Assembly (NCBI GenBank): GCA_030386875.1
Contig: CM059570.1
Location: 29,388,192 to 29,452,191, forward strand
Direction: 5' to 3'
DNA from: Morinoia aosen
Taxonomy: Eukaryota; Arthropoda; Malacostraca; Amphipoda; Talitridae
DNA length: 64,000 nt
The notes under the pieces were generated by a model. It was not told the DNA's origin and did no database searches. It worked only from the letters and a program-made list of their open reading frames with translations. The first letter of the stretch is position 1. Each line of letters begins with the position of its first letter. The position numbers and the translations under genes are program-made. This document shows positions 21,016 to 32,937 of this stretch, one piece after another.

Positions 21016-23085
21016 GTGGTTCAGTGAGAATAAATTTGTTTCATCCTGTCAGAATAAATTTGTTGCGTTCGGTGAGAATAAATTTGTTGCGTTCAGTGAG
21101 AATAAATTTGTTTCGTCCTGTCAGAATAAATTTGTTGCGTTCGGTGAGAATAAATTTGTTGCGTTCAGTGAGAATAAATTTGTTTCGTCCTGTCAGAATA
21201 AATTTGTTGCGTTCAGTGAGAATAAATTTGTTGCGTTCAGTGAGAATAAATTTGTTGCGTTCAGTGAGAATAAATTTGTTGCGTTCAGTGAGAATAAATT
21301 TGTTGCGTTCGGTGAGAATAAATTTGTTGCGTTCAGTGAGAATAAATTTGTTGCGTTCAGTGAGAATAAATTTGTTGCGTTCAGTGGGAATAAAATAGTT
21401 GCGTTCAGTGAAAATAAATTTGTTGCGTTCAGTGAGAATAAGTTTGTTGCGTTCGGTGAGAATAAATTTGTTGCGTTCGGTGAGAATAAATTTGTTGCGT
21501 TCAGTGAGAATAAATTTGTTGCGTTCAGTGAGAATAAATTTGTTGCGTTCAGTGAGAATAAGTTTGTTGCGTTCGGTGAGAATAAATTTGTTGCGTTCAG
21601 TGAGAATAAGTTTGTTGCGTTCGGTGCGAATAAATTTGTTGCGTTCAGTGAGAATAAGTTTATTGCGTTCGGTGAGAATAAATTTGTTGCGTTCAGTGAG
21701 AATAAGTTTGTTGCGTTCATTGAGAATAAATTTGTTGCGTTCAGTGAGAATAAGTTTGTTGCGTTCGGTGAGAATAAATTTGTTGCGTTCAGTGAGAATA
21801 AGTTTGTTGCGTTCGGTGAGAATAAATTTGTTGCGTTCAGTGAGAATAAGTTTGTTGCGTTCGGTGAGAATAAATTTGTTGCGTTCACTGAGAATAACTT
21901 TGTTGCGTTCGGTGAGAATAAATTTGTTGCGTTCAGTGAGAATAAGTTTGTTGCGTTCGGTGAGAATAAATTTGTTGCGTTCAGTGAGAATAAGTTTGTT
22001 GCGTTCGGTGAGAATAAATTTGTTGCGTTCACTGAGAATAACTTTGTTGCGTTCGGTGAGAATAAATTTGTTGCGTTCAGTGAGAATAAGTTTGTTGCGT
22101 TCGGTGAGAATAAATTTGTTGCGTTCAGTGAGAATAAGTTTGTTGCGTTCAGTGAGAATAAATTTGTTGCGTTCAGTGAGAATAAATTTGTTGCGTTCAC
22201 TGAGAATAACTTTGTTGCGTTCGGTGAGAATAAATTTGTTGCGTTCAGTGAGAATAAGTTTGTTGCGTTCGGTGAGAATAAATTTGTTGCGTTCACTGAG
22301 AATAACTTTGTTGCGTTCGGTGAGAATAAATTTGTTGCGTTCAGTGAGAATAAGTTTGTTGCGTTCGGTGAGAATAAATTTGTTGCGTTCAGTGAGAATA
22401 AGTTTGTTGCGTTCGGTGAGAATAAATTTGTTGCGTTCACTGAGAATAACTTTGTTGCGTTCGGTGAGAATAAATTTGTTGCGTTCAGTGAGAATAAGTT
22501 TGTTGCGTTCGGTGAGAATAAATTTGTTGCGTTCAGTGAGAATAAGTTTGTTGCGTTCGGTGAGAATAAATTTGTTGCGTTCAGTGAGAATAAGTTTGTT
22601 GCGTTCGGTGAGAATAAATTTGTTGCGTTCAGTGAGAATAAGTTTGTTGCGTTCGGTGAGAATGAATTTGTTGCGTTTAGTGAGAATAAGTTTGTTGCGT
22701 TCGGTGAGAATGAATTTGTTGCGTTTAGTGAGAATAAGTTTGTTGCGTTCGGTGAGAATAAATTTGTTGCGTTCAGTGAGAATAAGTTTGTTGCGTTCGG
22801 TGAGAATAAATTTGTTACGTTCAGTGAGAATAAGTTTGTTGCGTTCGGTGAGAATGAATTTGTTGCGTTTAGTGAGAATAAGTTTGTTGCGTTCGGTGAG
22901 AATAAATTTGTTACGTTCAGTGAGAATAAGTTTGTTGCGTTCGGTGAGAATAAATTTGTTGCGTTCAGTGAGAATAAGTTTGTTGCGTTCGGTGAGAATA
23001 AATTTGTTACGTTCAGTGAGAATAAATTTGTTGCGTTCGGTGAGAATAAATTTGTGATGTTCTAAGGAAATAAATTTGTTGCATT
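21016..23085. repeat. 24-bp minisatellite, about 86 copies
   Basis: The unit is GAGAATAAATTTGTTGCGTT plus CAGT or CGGT. From about 21400 onward many copies alternate as a 48-bp dimer (AAGTTT with CGGT, AAATTT with CAGT). The unit is eight codons, so two + frames (SENKFVAF, RINLLRSV) and two minus frames (KFILTERN, NLFSPNAT) are all open for over 1.2 kb. Four open frames at once point to a stop-free unit rather than a gene. Confidence 0.96.
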
Positions 23086-23436
23086 CAGTCTGAAAAAATG
23101 TGTTGGGCTCCGTAGACTTGAGTAATCTACCTTTTACAGATTGGTATAAAAAATTTAAAGCAAGCCCTTTCCACATTCATTGTGTAATTTGTCCTAATGT
23201 ACATAAACACATTAAATCACACGTATTTCACGCAGTCGCAATGTTTACTTTAAATCTGAAGAAACGGCTTTTGTTCGATGACTTTTATGATGCACTTTTT
23301 TCTCTGAGTATTTAAATATCCCGCATTAAAAAACTTTTTTGATAAAGCTCAGTGTAGTTTGAAACACTTTGAAAATTGCGTTTCTACATTCATTTAAACC
23401 TGTGGATTCACACACGATTCCAATTAACTCATTCAA
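23086..23436. other. Unique DNA
   Basis: A 71-residue frame at 23100-23315 has no recognised domain. No feature supported. Confidence 0.3.
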
Positions 23437-23544
23437 CCCAATCAAACTTTTTCGCTGGAGCATGCTTGTTTTTTTGCCGCCTAAGCGATTCTATTACTTG
23501 GGCGGCGAAAAACATGCATGCTCCGGTGAAAAAGTTAGACTGAG
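23437..23544. mobile_element. Palindromic MITE, relative of 5619-5717
   Basis: Shares the CCCA(G)TC..AAC start, ACTTTTTCGC, GCCGCCTAAG and ATGCATGC words with the 5.6-kb copy and is likewise largely self-complementary. The flanking TA is not preserved. Confidence 0.65.
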
Positions 23545-23639
23545 AATTGTAGATTCAATCACGATTCAACTCGTGGATCAAAACACGGTCCAAATCATGG
23601 ATTCAAACGCAATGGGTCTTGTCCGCGAAATTCTCTCGT

Positions 23640-23745
23640 GTATAGATTCCGCGTTCCCTTAACTCCATACTGAATGGTGCCTTCCTGTCTTTGAACATCT
23701 TTGTTGCGGTAAGAAAGGTTGAAACTAAGTTATAATTTTATCGTA
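23640..23745 (+). repeat. Dispersed repeat family DR, short copy
   Basis: Carries CCTTAACTCCATACTGAATG and GTGCCTTCC followed by AAAGGTTGAAACTAAGTTAT, matching the 9.1-kb and 61.05-kb copies. Confidence 0.55.
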
Positions 23746-23754
23746 AACACCATT

Positions 23755-23895
23755 TTACATTTTGTAAAATTGCAATTGCAATCACACAATATTCGAACAC
23801 AATTTCACATGTTGTAAAATTATATTTACACAATTTTCGAACGCAATTTTACGTATCGTAAAATTATAATTCCACAATTTTACATTTTTTGGAAC
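23755..23895. repeat. Tandem repeat of about 60 bp
   Basis: About 2.5 copies of TGTAAAATTATAATTACACA-like sequence followed by TTCGAACGCAATTTTAC. Confidence 0.7.
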
Positions 23896-24080
23896 AGAAT
23901 TAGCATCAGCGAATTGAAATTCATGTGACAGAGGCTTGTTGTGAGCTTGTTTTTTGTGAAGTTTAGCAGATTGTCGCTGTACGGAGCCGTGTCCCGCAGT
24001 GGCTTAACTGCGAGCCTGATGGCATGCTGAGCCTGTCGAACACGTCGGGGGCTTCTGTGGTACTGAAATTCAACTCTGAA
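23896..24080. other. Unique spacer with tRNA-like word
   Basis: An A-box-like TGGCTTAACTG near 24000 and a weak B-box-like GTCGAACAC follow each other at tRNA-like spacing. The match is poor and I treat it as a possible SINE remnant only. Confidence 0.2.
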
Positions 24081-24172
24081 TGTGTGTAACTTGAAATATA
24101 CTTTTGTGTAACTTGAAATATACTTTTGTGTAACTTAAAATTAACTTTTGTGTAACTTAAAATCCACTGTGA
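24081..24172. repeat. 22-bp tandem repeat
   Basis: Four copies of GTGTAACTTGAAATATACTT followed by TT. The last two are diverged. Confidence 0.85.
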
Positions 24173-24467
24173 ATATTTTGGGGTTAGTTTAAGGGAAAAT
24201 TAGATCGGAATACATGTTAAATGCCTGATGGTTCACTTAAACTTGGATGTATATGATTGCAAGTGAAAAATTGATGAAAAGTGTAACCTAAAAGGGTGAA
24301 TAACTCCGACCGAGTCAGAAATAAATGGAAAGTGTAAACTATAACGGTGACTTAACCCGATTCAACGGATGCAGTTAAGGCAGTGCCAAAATCCGTTGCA
24401 ATGTTCTAATCTGTGACAATGATTAAATTAGCAGTAAAAACTAAAACCAAAACTTATATATCTGAAC
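24173..24467. other. Unique DNA
   Basis: Contains GGCAGTGCCAAAATCCG near 24380. A near-identical phrase reappears at the far side of the 34-bp array near 27650. Confidence 0.35.
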
Positions 24468-27400
24468 CAATGGCACAATTATACCTGGCGACTACATCAA
24501 TCAGTGACAAAATTCTACCTGGCGACTACATCAATCAATGACACAATCCTACCTGACGACTATATCAATCAATGACACAATCCTACCTGACGACTATATC
24601 AATCAATGACACAATCCTACCTGACGACTAGATCTGAACCAATGACACAATCCTACCTGATGACTAGATCTGAACCAATGACACAATCCTTCCTGACGAC
24701 TATATCAATCAATGACACAATCCTACCTGACGACTATATCAATCAATGACACAATCCTACCTGACGACTATATCAATCAATGATACAATCCTACCTGACG
24801 ACTATATCAATCAATGACACAATCCTACCTGACGACTATATCAATCAATGACACAATCCTACCTGACGAATATATCAATCAATGACACAATCCCACCTGA
24901 CGACTATATCAATCAATGACACAATCCTACCTGACGACTATATCAATCAATGACACAATCCTACCTGACGACTATATCAATCAATGACACAATCCAACCT
25001 GACGACTATATCAATCAATGACACAATCCTACCTGACGACTATATCAATCAATGACACAATCCTACCTGACGACTATATCAATCAATGACACAATCCTTC
25101 CTGACGACTATATCAATCAATGCCACAATCCTACCTGACGACTATATCAATCAATGACACAATCCTACCTGACGACTATATCAATCAATGACACAATCCT
25201 ACCTGACGACTATATCAATCAATGACACAATCCTACCTGACGACTATATCAATCAATGACACAATCCTTCCTGACGACTTTATCAATCAATGCCACAATC
25301 CTACCTGACGACTATATCAATCAATGACACAATCCTACCTGACGACTATATCAATCAATGACACAATCCTACCTGACGACTATATCAATCAATGCCACAA
25401 TCCTACCTGACGACCATATCAAACAATGACACAATCCTACCTGACGACTATATCAATCAATGACACAATCCTACCTGACGACTATATCAATCAATGACAC
25501 AATCCTACCTGACGACTATATCAATCAATGACACAATCCTACCTGACGACTATATCAATCAATGACACAATCCTACCTGACGACTATATCAATCAATGAC
25601 ACAATCCTACATGACGACTTTATCAATCAATGACACAATCCTACCTGACGACTATATCAATCAATGACACAATCCTACCTGACGACTATATCAATCAATG
25701 ACACAATCCTACCTGACGACTATATCAATCAATGACACAATCCTACCTGACGACTTTATCAATCAATGACACAATCCTACCTGACGACTATATCAATCAA
25801 TGACACAATCCTACCTGACGACTATATCAATCAATGACACAATCCTACCTGACGACTATATCAATCAATGACACAATCCTACCTGACGACTATATCAATC
25901 AATGACACAATCCTACATGACGACTTTATCAATCAATGACACAATCCTACCTGACGACTATATCAATCAATGACACAATCCTACCTGACGACTATATCAA
26001 TCAATGACACAATCCTACCTGACGACTATATCAATCAATGCCACAATCCTACCTGACGACCATATCAAACAATGACACAATCCTACCTGACGACTATATC
26101 AATCAATGACACAATCCTACCTGACGACTATATCAATCAATGACACAATCCTACCTGACGACTATATCAATCAATGACACAATCCTACCTGACGACTATA
26201 TCAATCAATGCCACAATCCTACCTGACGACCATATCAAACAATGACACAATCCTACCTGACGACTATATCAATCAATGACACAATCCTACCTGACGACTA
26301 TATCAATCAATGACACAATCCTACCTGACGACTATATCAATCAATGACACAATCCTACCTGACGACTATATCAATCAATGACACAATCCTACATGACGAC
26401 TTTATCAATCAATGACACAATCCTACCTGACGACTATATCAATCAATGACACAATCCTACATGACGACTATATCAATCAATGACACAATCCTACATGACG
26501 ACTATATCAATCAATGACACAATCCTACCTGACGACTATATCAATCAATGACACAATCCTACCTGACGACTATATCAATCAATGACACAATCCTACATGA
26601 CGACTATATCAATCAATGACACAATCCTACATGACGACTATATCAACCAATGACACAATCCTACCTGACGACTATATCAATCAATGACACAATCCTACAT
26701 GACGACTATATCAATCAATGACACAATCCTACATGACGACTATATCAATCAATGACACAATCCTACATGACGACTATATCAATCAATGACACAATCCTAC
26801 CTGACGACTATATCAATCAATGACACAATCCTACATGACGACTATATCAATCAATGACACAATCCTACATGACGACTATATCAATCAATGACACAATCCT
26901 ACCTGACGACTATATCAATCAATGACACAATCCTACATGACGACTATATCAATCAATGACACAATCCTACATGACGACTATATCAATCAATGACACAATC
27001 CTACATGACGACTATATCAATCAATGACACAATCCTACCTGACGACTATATCAATCAATGACACAATCCTACATGACGACTATATCAATCAATGACACAA
27101 TCCTACATGACGACTATATCAATCAATGACACAATCCTACCTGACGACTATATCAATCAATGACACAATCCTACATGACGACTATATCAATCAATGACAC
27201 AATCCTACATGACGACTATATCAATCAATGACACAATCCTACATGACGACTATATCAATCAATGACACAATCCTACCTGACGACTATATCAATCAATGAC
27301 ACAATCCTACATGACGACTATATCAATCAATGACACAATCCTACCTGACGACTATATCAATCAATGACACAATCCTACCTGACGACTATATCAATCAATG

Positions 27401-27621
27401 ACACAATCCTACATGACGACTATATCAATCAATGACACAATCCTACATGACGACTATATCAATCAATGACACAATCCTACCTGACGACTATATCAATCAA
27501 TGACACAATCCTACCTGACGACTATATCAATCAATGACACAATCCTACATGACGACTATATCAATCAATGACACAATCCTACATGACGACTATATCAATC
27601 AATGACACAATCCTACCTGAA
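24468..27621. repeat. 34-bp minisatellite, about 92 copies
   Basis: The unit contains TGACACAATCCTACCTGACG and ACTATATCAATCAA. The first 1.1 kb has only CTACCTGACG. The variant CTACATGACG first appears at 25611 and becomes common after about 26390, where it sits in short runs of one to three units between CTACCTGACG units. Two units near 24629-24675 carry an AGATCTGAACC variant and are slightly longer. It is the longest array in the window. Confidence 0.96.
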
Positions 27622-27784
27622 AACTGTCTCTGAATCACTGCAGAATTTGAGGCAGTGACAAAATCCGCCAAAAAGACAAGTCTGCTCGCGTCATTTGCAA
27701 GGTCCGGGTCGCAGTTTGGAGCGGTCAGTTGGGGACTCCAAGCCGCGTAATGACGGACTATTATTTCAGACCCCTCATCCCCAC
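27622..27784. other. Unique spacer
   Basis: Moderately GC-rich. The minus frame reads HYAAWSPQLTAPNCDPDLA without fixed splice sites. Not called. Confidence 0.25.
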
Positions 27785-28014
27785 ATGATAGACGCTCCAC
27801 ATGACAGACCCACCACATGATAAACCCACCACATGATAGACCCACCACATGATAGACCCACCACATGATAGACCCACCACATGAGAGACCCGCCACATGA
27901 TAGACCCGCTTCATGATAGATCTACCACATGATAGATCCACCACATGATAGACCCGCCACATGATAGACCCGCCACATGATAGACCCACCACATGATAGA
28001 CCCACCACATATAC
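27785..28014. repeat. 16-bp minisatellite
   Basis: About 14 copies of GACCCACCACATGATA. Three units equal 16 codons, which explains the open minus frame ending at 27579. Confidence 0.94.
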
Positions 28015-28299
28015 CTCGATACCAGACCCGGCTTATACATAGACCATCACACAAGACCAGATCAATGTAAGCCTATAACCCCATCATGACCGAATCAAAG
28101 ATCGAAGTATCGCGTGTCACTAATCACACTCCGGTCGAAGGGGGCGATGGGGGGGGGGAAGATGTGCGATGACAAAAGGCATTTCACGAACCACTGTGCT
28201 ACTAAGTGTCTATGCTCAGTTATCTAGCGGAGTTATACGGACATTACTTCAACTTTTGCGGCACTGATACCCTCGAATTGAGAAAATCAGGGTTAGCGA
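28015..28299. other. Unique DNA
   Basis: Includes a run of ten G at about 28147-28157. No gene. Confidence 0.35.
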
Positions 28300-28830
28300 C
28301 CGCCTGTCGTCTCTATTTAGCGATGGCGTTTTGTCTTTTCGGATCTGCTTTAATCGCGATTTTTACCGCGAATTTGAGACGACTCGGCGGTAATAAAATA
28401 ACTTTAGAATTTTTATCTTCAGTTGCCTTTATTTGCGGTTTGAAGACGAATTTGATAGAACTAGATAAAATAAAATGATAATTTTGTTGCCTTTGCCCTA
28501 TACTCGTGATTTTGATCGCGAATTTGATAGAACTTATAAAAATGTTGAAATTACTGAAAAATATTCGTTGTCTTATACCTTTACTCACAATTTGACCACG
28601 AACTTGACAGACCGTACGAAAATAATTGAAGATTTTTCGTTGGCTTTTGCTTTACTCGCAATTTGACCACGAACTTGAAAGAACAGACAAAAATAATTGG
28701 AGAATTTTCGTAGTTTCAGTTGTTGGAGCGTCTCTATTTAGCAATAATGTTCCTTTTGAACTTACTGGTAATTCGACCGCAAATTTGACAGGACTCACAG
28801 CAATGCTGATATAACCGAAGCTTTTTCTGG
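28300..28830. repeat. Degenerate repeat of 70-85 bp
   Basis: About six diverged copies marked by (G/C)(C/A)GAA(T/C)TTGA(T/C)AGAAC and TTTACTCGCAATTTGACC phrases, near 28369, 28446, 28517, 28600, 28670 and 28788. Confidence 0.65.
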
Positions 28831-28929
28831 ACGAGTTTAGCGAATTGTAATACGTTCGGGAAAATGAGCAGCGTTTTTTGTTCGCACCCAAAGTTTCTGG
28901 GTAAAATAATAATTTGTGATACTAGCGCT

Positions 28930-29031
28930 GCTAGAGGCAGGGCACTGCGAGTGGCAGGGCACAGCTGGAGGCAGGACACTGCTAGTGGCAGGGCACAGCT
29001 GGAGGGAGGGCACTGCTAGTGGCAGGGCAAA
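28930..29031. repeat. 34-bp repeat, three copies
   Basis: Copies of GTGGCAGGGCACAGCTGGAG followed by GCAGGACACTGCTA. Confidence 0.85.
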
Positions 29032-29109
29032 GGAAGGCAAGGTGGAATTTCATCATTTATTGAAAGCATCCAGTGAACGTAATGAATGGAGTAACTGCAT
29101 TCAAACCAC

Positions 29110-30325
29110 TACCTGCACCTGCTCCCACCTACATTAACCACACAGCCTCTACTCCAGGTAATGGTACCCACCTACCACAGCTCCATGTACAACTGCCTGC
29201 ACCTACCCACAATAACCACACAGCCTCTACTCCAGGTAATGGTACCCACCTACCACAGCTCCATGTACAACCGCCTGCACCTACCCACAATAACCACACA
29301 GCCTCTACTCCAGGTAATGGTACCCACCTACCACAGCTCCATGTACAACTGCCTGCACCTACCCACAATAACCACACAGCCTCTACTCCAGGTAATGGTA
29401 CCCACCTACCACAGCTCCATGTACAACCGCCTGCACCTACCCACAATAACCACACAGCCTCTACTCCAGGTAATGGTACCTACCTACCACAGCTCCATGT
29501 ACAACCGCCTGCACCTACCCACAATAACCACACAGCCTCTACTCCAGGTAATGGTACCCACCTACCACAGCTCCATGTACAACCGCCTGCACCTACCCAC
29601 AATAACCACACAGCCTCTACTCCAGGTAATGGTACCCACCTACCACAGCTCCATGTACAACCGCCTGCACCTACCCACAATAAACACACAGCCTCTTCTC
29701 CAGGTAATGGTACCCACCTACCACAGCTCCATGTACAACCGCCTGCACCTACCCACAATAAACACACAGCCTCTTCTCCAGGTAATGGTACCCACCTACC
29801 ACAGCTCCATGTACAACCGCCTGCACCTACCCACAATAACCACACAGCCTCTACTCCAGGTAATGGTACCCACCTACCACAGCTCCATGTACAACCGCCT
29901 GCACCTACCCACAATAAACACACAGCCTCTTCTCCAGGTAATGGTACCCACCTACCACAGCTCCATGTACAACAGCCTGCACCTACTCACAATAACCACA
30001 CAGCCTCTACTCCAGGTAATGGTACCCACCTACCACAGCTCCAGGTACCACTACCTGCACCTACCCACAATAACCACACAGCCTCTACTCCAGGTAATGG
30101 TACCCACCTACCACAGCTCCATGTACAACCGCCTGCACCTACCCACAATAAACACACAGCCTCTTCTCCAGGTAATGGTACCCACCTACCACAGCTCCAT
30201 GTACAACCGCCTGCACCTACCCACAATAACCACACAGCCTCTACTCCAGGTAATGGTACCCACCTACCACAGCTCCAGGTACCACTACCTGCACCTACCC
30301 ACAATAACCACACAGCCCATGCCTA
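29110..30325. repeat. 78-bp minisatellite, about 15.6 copies
   Basis: The unit includes CTCCAGGTAATGGTACCCAC and CACAGCTCCATGTACAAC. It is 26 codons, so a 470-residue + frame, a second + frame and minus frames are all open. Differences between units (AACCAC or AAACAC, TCTACT or TCTTCT, CCGCCT or CTGCCT) alter the peptide in the longest frame, so I see no sign of protein-level constraint. Every unit carries CAG/GTAATG, a decent splice-donor match, and one GGTACC. Confidence 0.95.
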
Positions 30326-30341
30326 CCCCACGGCCACTTAC

Positions 30342-30480
30342 CGTGGATCAGAGTCAATTTTGTCAGCCTTGGCAACACGGCTCCCTAAATTGGGCCGTTT
30401 GCTGGTGGCCGACGTGAAGCCTTCGCTTTGTTGCGGTGATGTGCTCCTGTCACCTGACTTCTTTTCCTCGGCGTCATTCC
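30342..30480 (-). pseudogene. Exon-like segment with strong donor, status unclear
   Basis: On the minus strand a strong donor (CACG then GTAAGT, starting at 30341) follows a frame that reads SATSKRPNLGSRVAKADKID. Upstream the frame enters the 33-bp array, where it reads NDAQENRPSYR per unit. It stays open to an 8-base insertion near 30715 and hits a TAG further on (near 31320). This may be a decayed or chance exon. No acceptor was found and no family recognised. Confidence 0.2.
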
Positions 30481-31640
30481 GGTAACTTGGCCTATTTTCC
30501 TGGGCGTCATTCCGGTAACTTGGCCTATTCTCCTGGGCGTCATTCCGGTAACTTGGCCTATTTTCCTGGGCGTCATTCCGGTAACTTTGCCTATTTTCCT
30601 GGGCGTCATTCCGGTAACTTTGCCTATTTTCCTGGGCGTCATTCCGGTAACTTGGCCTATTTTCCTGGGCGTCATTCCGGTAACTTGGCCTATTTTCTTG
30701 GGCGTCATTCCGGTAACTTGGTAACTTGGCCTATTTTCCTGGGCGTCATTCCGGTAACTTTGCCTATTTTCCTGGGCGTCATTCCGGTAACTTTGCCTAT
30801 TTTCCTGGGCGTCATTCCGGTAACTTGGCCTATTTTCCTGGGCGTCATTCCGGTAACTTGGCCTATTTTCCTGGGCGTCATTCCGGTAACTTTGCCTATT
30901 TTCCTGGGCGTCATTCCGGTAACTTGGCCTATTTTCCTGGGCGTCATTCCGGTCACTTGGCCTATTTTCCTGGGCGTCATTCCGGTAACTTGGCCTATTT
31001 TCCTTGGCGTCATTCCGGTAACTTGGCCTATTTTCCTGGGCGTCATTCCGGTAACTTGGCCTATTTTCCTGGGCGTCATTCCGGTAACTTTGCCTATTTT
31101 CCTGGGCGTCATTCCGGTAACTTGGCTTATTTTCCTGGGCGTCATTCCGGTAACTTGGTAACTTGGCCTATTTTCTTGGGCGTCATTCCGGTAACTTGGT
31201 CTATTTTCCTGGGCGTCATTCCGGTAACTTGGCCTGTTTTCCTGGGCGTCATTCCGGTAACTTGGCCTATTTTCCTGGGCGTCATTCCGGTAACTTGGTC
31301 TATTTTCCTGGGCGTCATTCTAGTAACTTGGCCTATTTTCCTGGGCGTCATTCCGGTAACTTGGCCTATTTTCCTGGGCGTCATTCCGGTAACTTGGTCT
31401 ATTTTCCTGGGCGTCATTCCGGTAACTTGGCCTGTTTTCCTGGGCGTCATTCCGGTAACTTGGCCTATTTTCCTGGGCGTCATTCCGGTAACTTGGCCTA
31501 TTTTCCTGGGCGTCATTCTGGTAACTTGGCCTATTTTCCTGGGCGTCATTCTGGTAACTTGGCCTATTTTCCTGGGCGTCATTCCGGTAACTTGGTCTGT
31601 TTTCCTGGGTGCTATCCCTGCAACTTGTCCCATTTTCCCG
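30469..31640. repeat. 33-bp minisatellite, about 35 copies
   Basis: The unit is GGCGTCATTCCGGTAACTTG plus GCCTATTTTCCTG. Insertions of 8 bases (a second GTAACTTG) occur near 30720 and 31155 and shift every reading frame. Degenerate copies continue to about 31860. Confidence 0.96.
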
Positions 31641-31979
31641 GTTACTATCCTTGTAACTTGTCCCATTTGCATGGGCACTATCCTTCTAACTTGACCTATA
31701 TCCCCCATCTCGATCCATGTAATTTATCTTATTTCCCCCTGCATTATCTGTATGACAAGTTCTATTTTTCTCGGCGCTACCTCTGTAACTTGACCTATAT
31801 TGCACTGCGCTATCCCTGAACTTGTCCCATTTCCCTCGTTGTTCGTATAATACATGGTATTGTTACTCTGCAACAGCCCCAAATGGACAGCGCAACAGCC
31901 TTAAAGCGCAACACTGAACAAGACGCAACGCCTGTAACAGTTTCGTTTTGACGCAATGTGCGTCCCGTTATTTGGCGCT
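31641..31979. other. Degenerate array edge and unique DNA
   Basis: Decayed 33-bp units (CTATCC(C/T)TG.AACTTG, CCCATTT) to about 31860, then short unique DNA. No gene. Confidence 0.5.
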
Positions 31980-32745
31980 CTGTACGTTTCATTATTTTAC
32001 GCACTGACGCAATGTACGCTCCATTATTGCCGTGCACAGAACGTGCCATTATTTTAGCGCACTGACGCAATGTACGCTCCATTATTGCCGTGCACAGAAC
32101 GTGCCATTATTTTAGCGCACTGACGCAATGTACGCTCCATTATTGCCGTGCGCAGAACGTGCCATCATTTTAGCGCACTGACGCAAAGTACGCTCCATTA
32201 TTGCCATGCACAGAACGTGCCATCATTTTAGCGCACTGACGCAAAGTACGCTCCATTATTGCCATGCACAGAACGTGCCATCATTTTAGCGCACTGACGC
32301 AAAGTACGCTCCATTATTGCCGTGCACAGAACGTGCCATCATTTTAGCGCACTGACGCAATGTACGCTCCATTATTGCCGTGCACAGAACGTGCCATCAT
32401 TTTAGCGCACTGACGCAAAGTACGCTCCATTATTGCCGTGCACAGAACGTGCCATTATTTTAGCGCACTGACGCAATGTACGCTCCATTATTGCCGTGCA
32501 CAGAACGTGCCATTATTTTAGCGCACTGACGCAAAGTACGCTCCATTAATGCCGTGCACAGAACGTGCCATTATTTTAGCGCACTGACGCAATGTACGCT
32601 CCATTATTGCCGTGCACAGAACGTGCCATCATTTTAGCGCACTGACGCAAAGTACGCTCCATTATTGCCGTGCACAGAACGTGCCATTATTTTAGCGCAC
32701 TGACGCTATGTACGCTCCATTATTTCCTCCACAGAACGTGCCATT
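31980..32745. repeat. 58-bp minisatellite, about 13 copies
   Basis: The unit starts GCGCACTGACGCAATGTACG and contains CCGTGCACAGAACGTGCCAT. Period 58 is seen, for example, at 32057 and 32115. CAATG/CAAAG and TTATTTT/TCATTTT variants alternate in patches. Confidence 0.95.
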
Positions 32746-32937
32746 GTTTCGACGCACCATTATTTTGCTGGCTGCCAGGCTGTCTGAGGCGGCCGCCATT
32801 TGATGCTGCCGGCATACAGATCCCGGCCCGCGGCCTGCATTTGCCGGCCGTAATTCCGGCTTGATGAACCCTGCGCACGCCTTCCTTTTTGGGCTGGGTT
32901 TCTTCGCTGCAGTGTTTTCCCGGGCGGGTTATCCGTC
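32746..32937. other. GC-rich island between arrays
   Basis: Unusually GC-rich for the window (GCGGCCGCC, CCCGGCCCGCGGCC). A + frame from ATG 32861 starts MMNPAHAFLFGLGFFAAVFS, signal-peptide-like, but runs into a 2-kb hydrophobic repeat. It is not called as a gene. Confidence 0.35.

Noticed and set aside
20999-23176. 688- and 711-codon ORFs over the 24-bp array
   Set aside because: Four frames on two strands are open together, which is expected from the unit and not from coding.
23990-24060. tRNA gene
   Set aside because: Box A is fair but box B is poor, and no cloverleaf can be drawn. At most a SINE remnant.
24468-27621. CRISPR-like array
   Set aside because: Repeats are head to tail with no unique spacers, and the context is eukaryotic with no cas genes. 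The same applies to every array in the window.
29073-30485. 470-codon repeat protein with N-glycosylation motifs
   Set aside because: Other frames on both strands are also open, and unit differences mostly change the peptide. No splice or promoter support.
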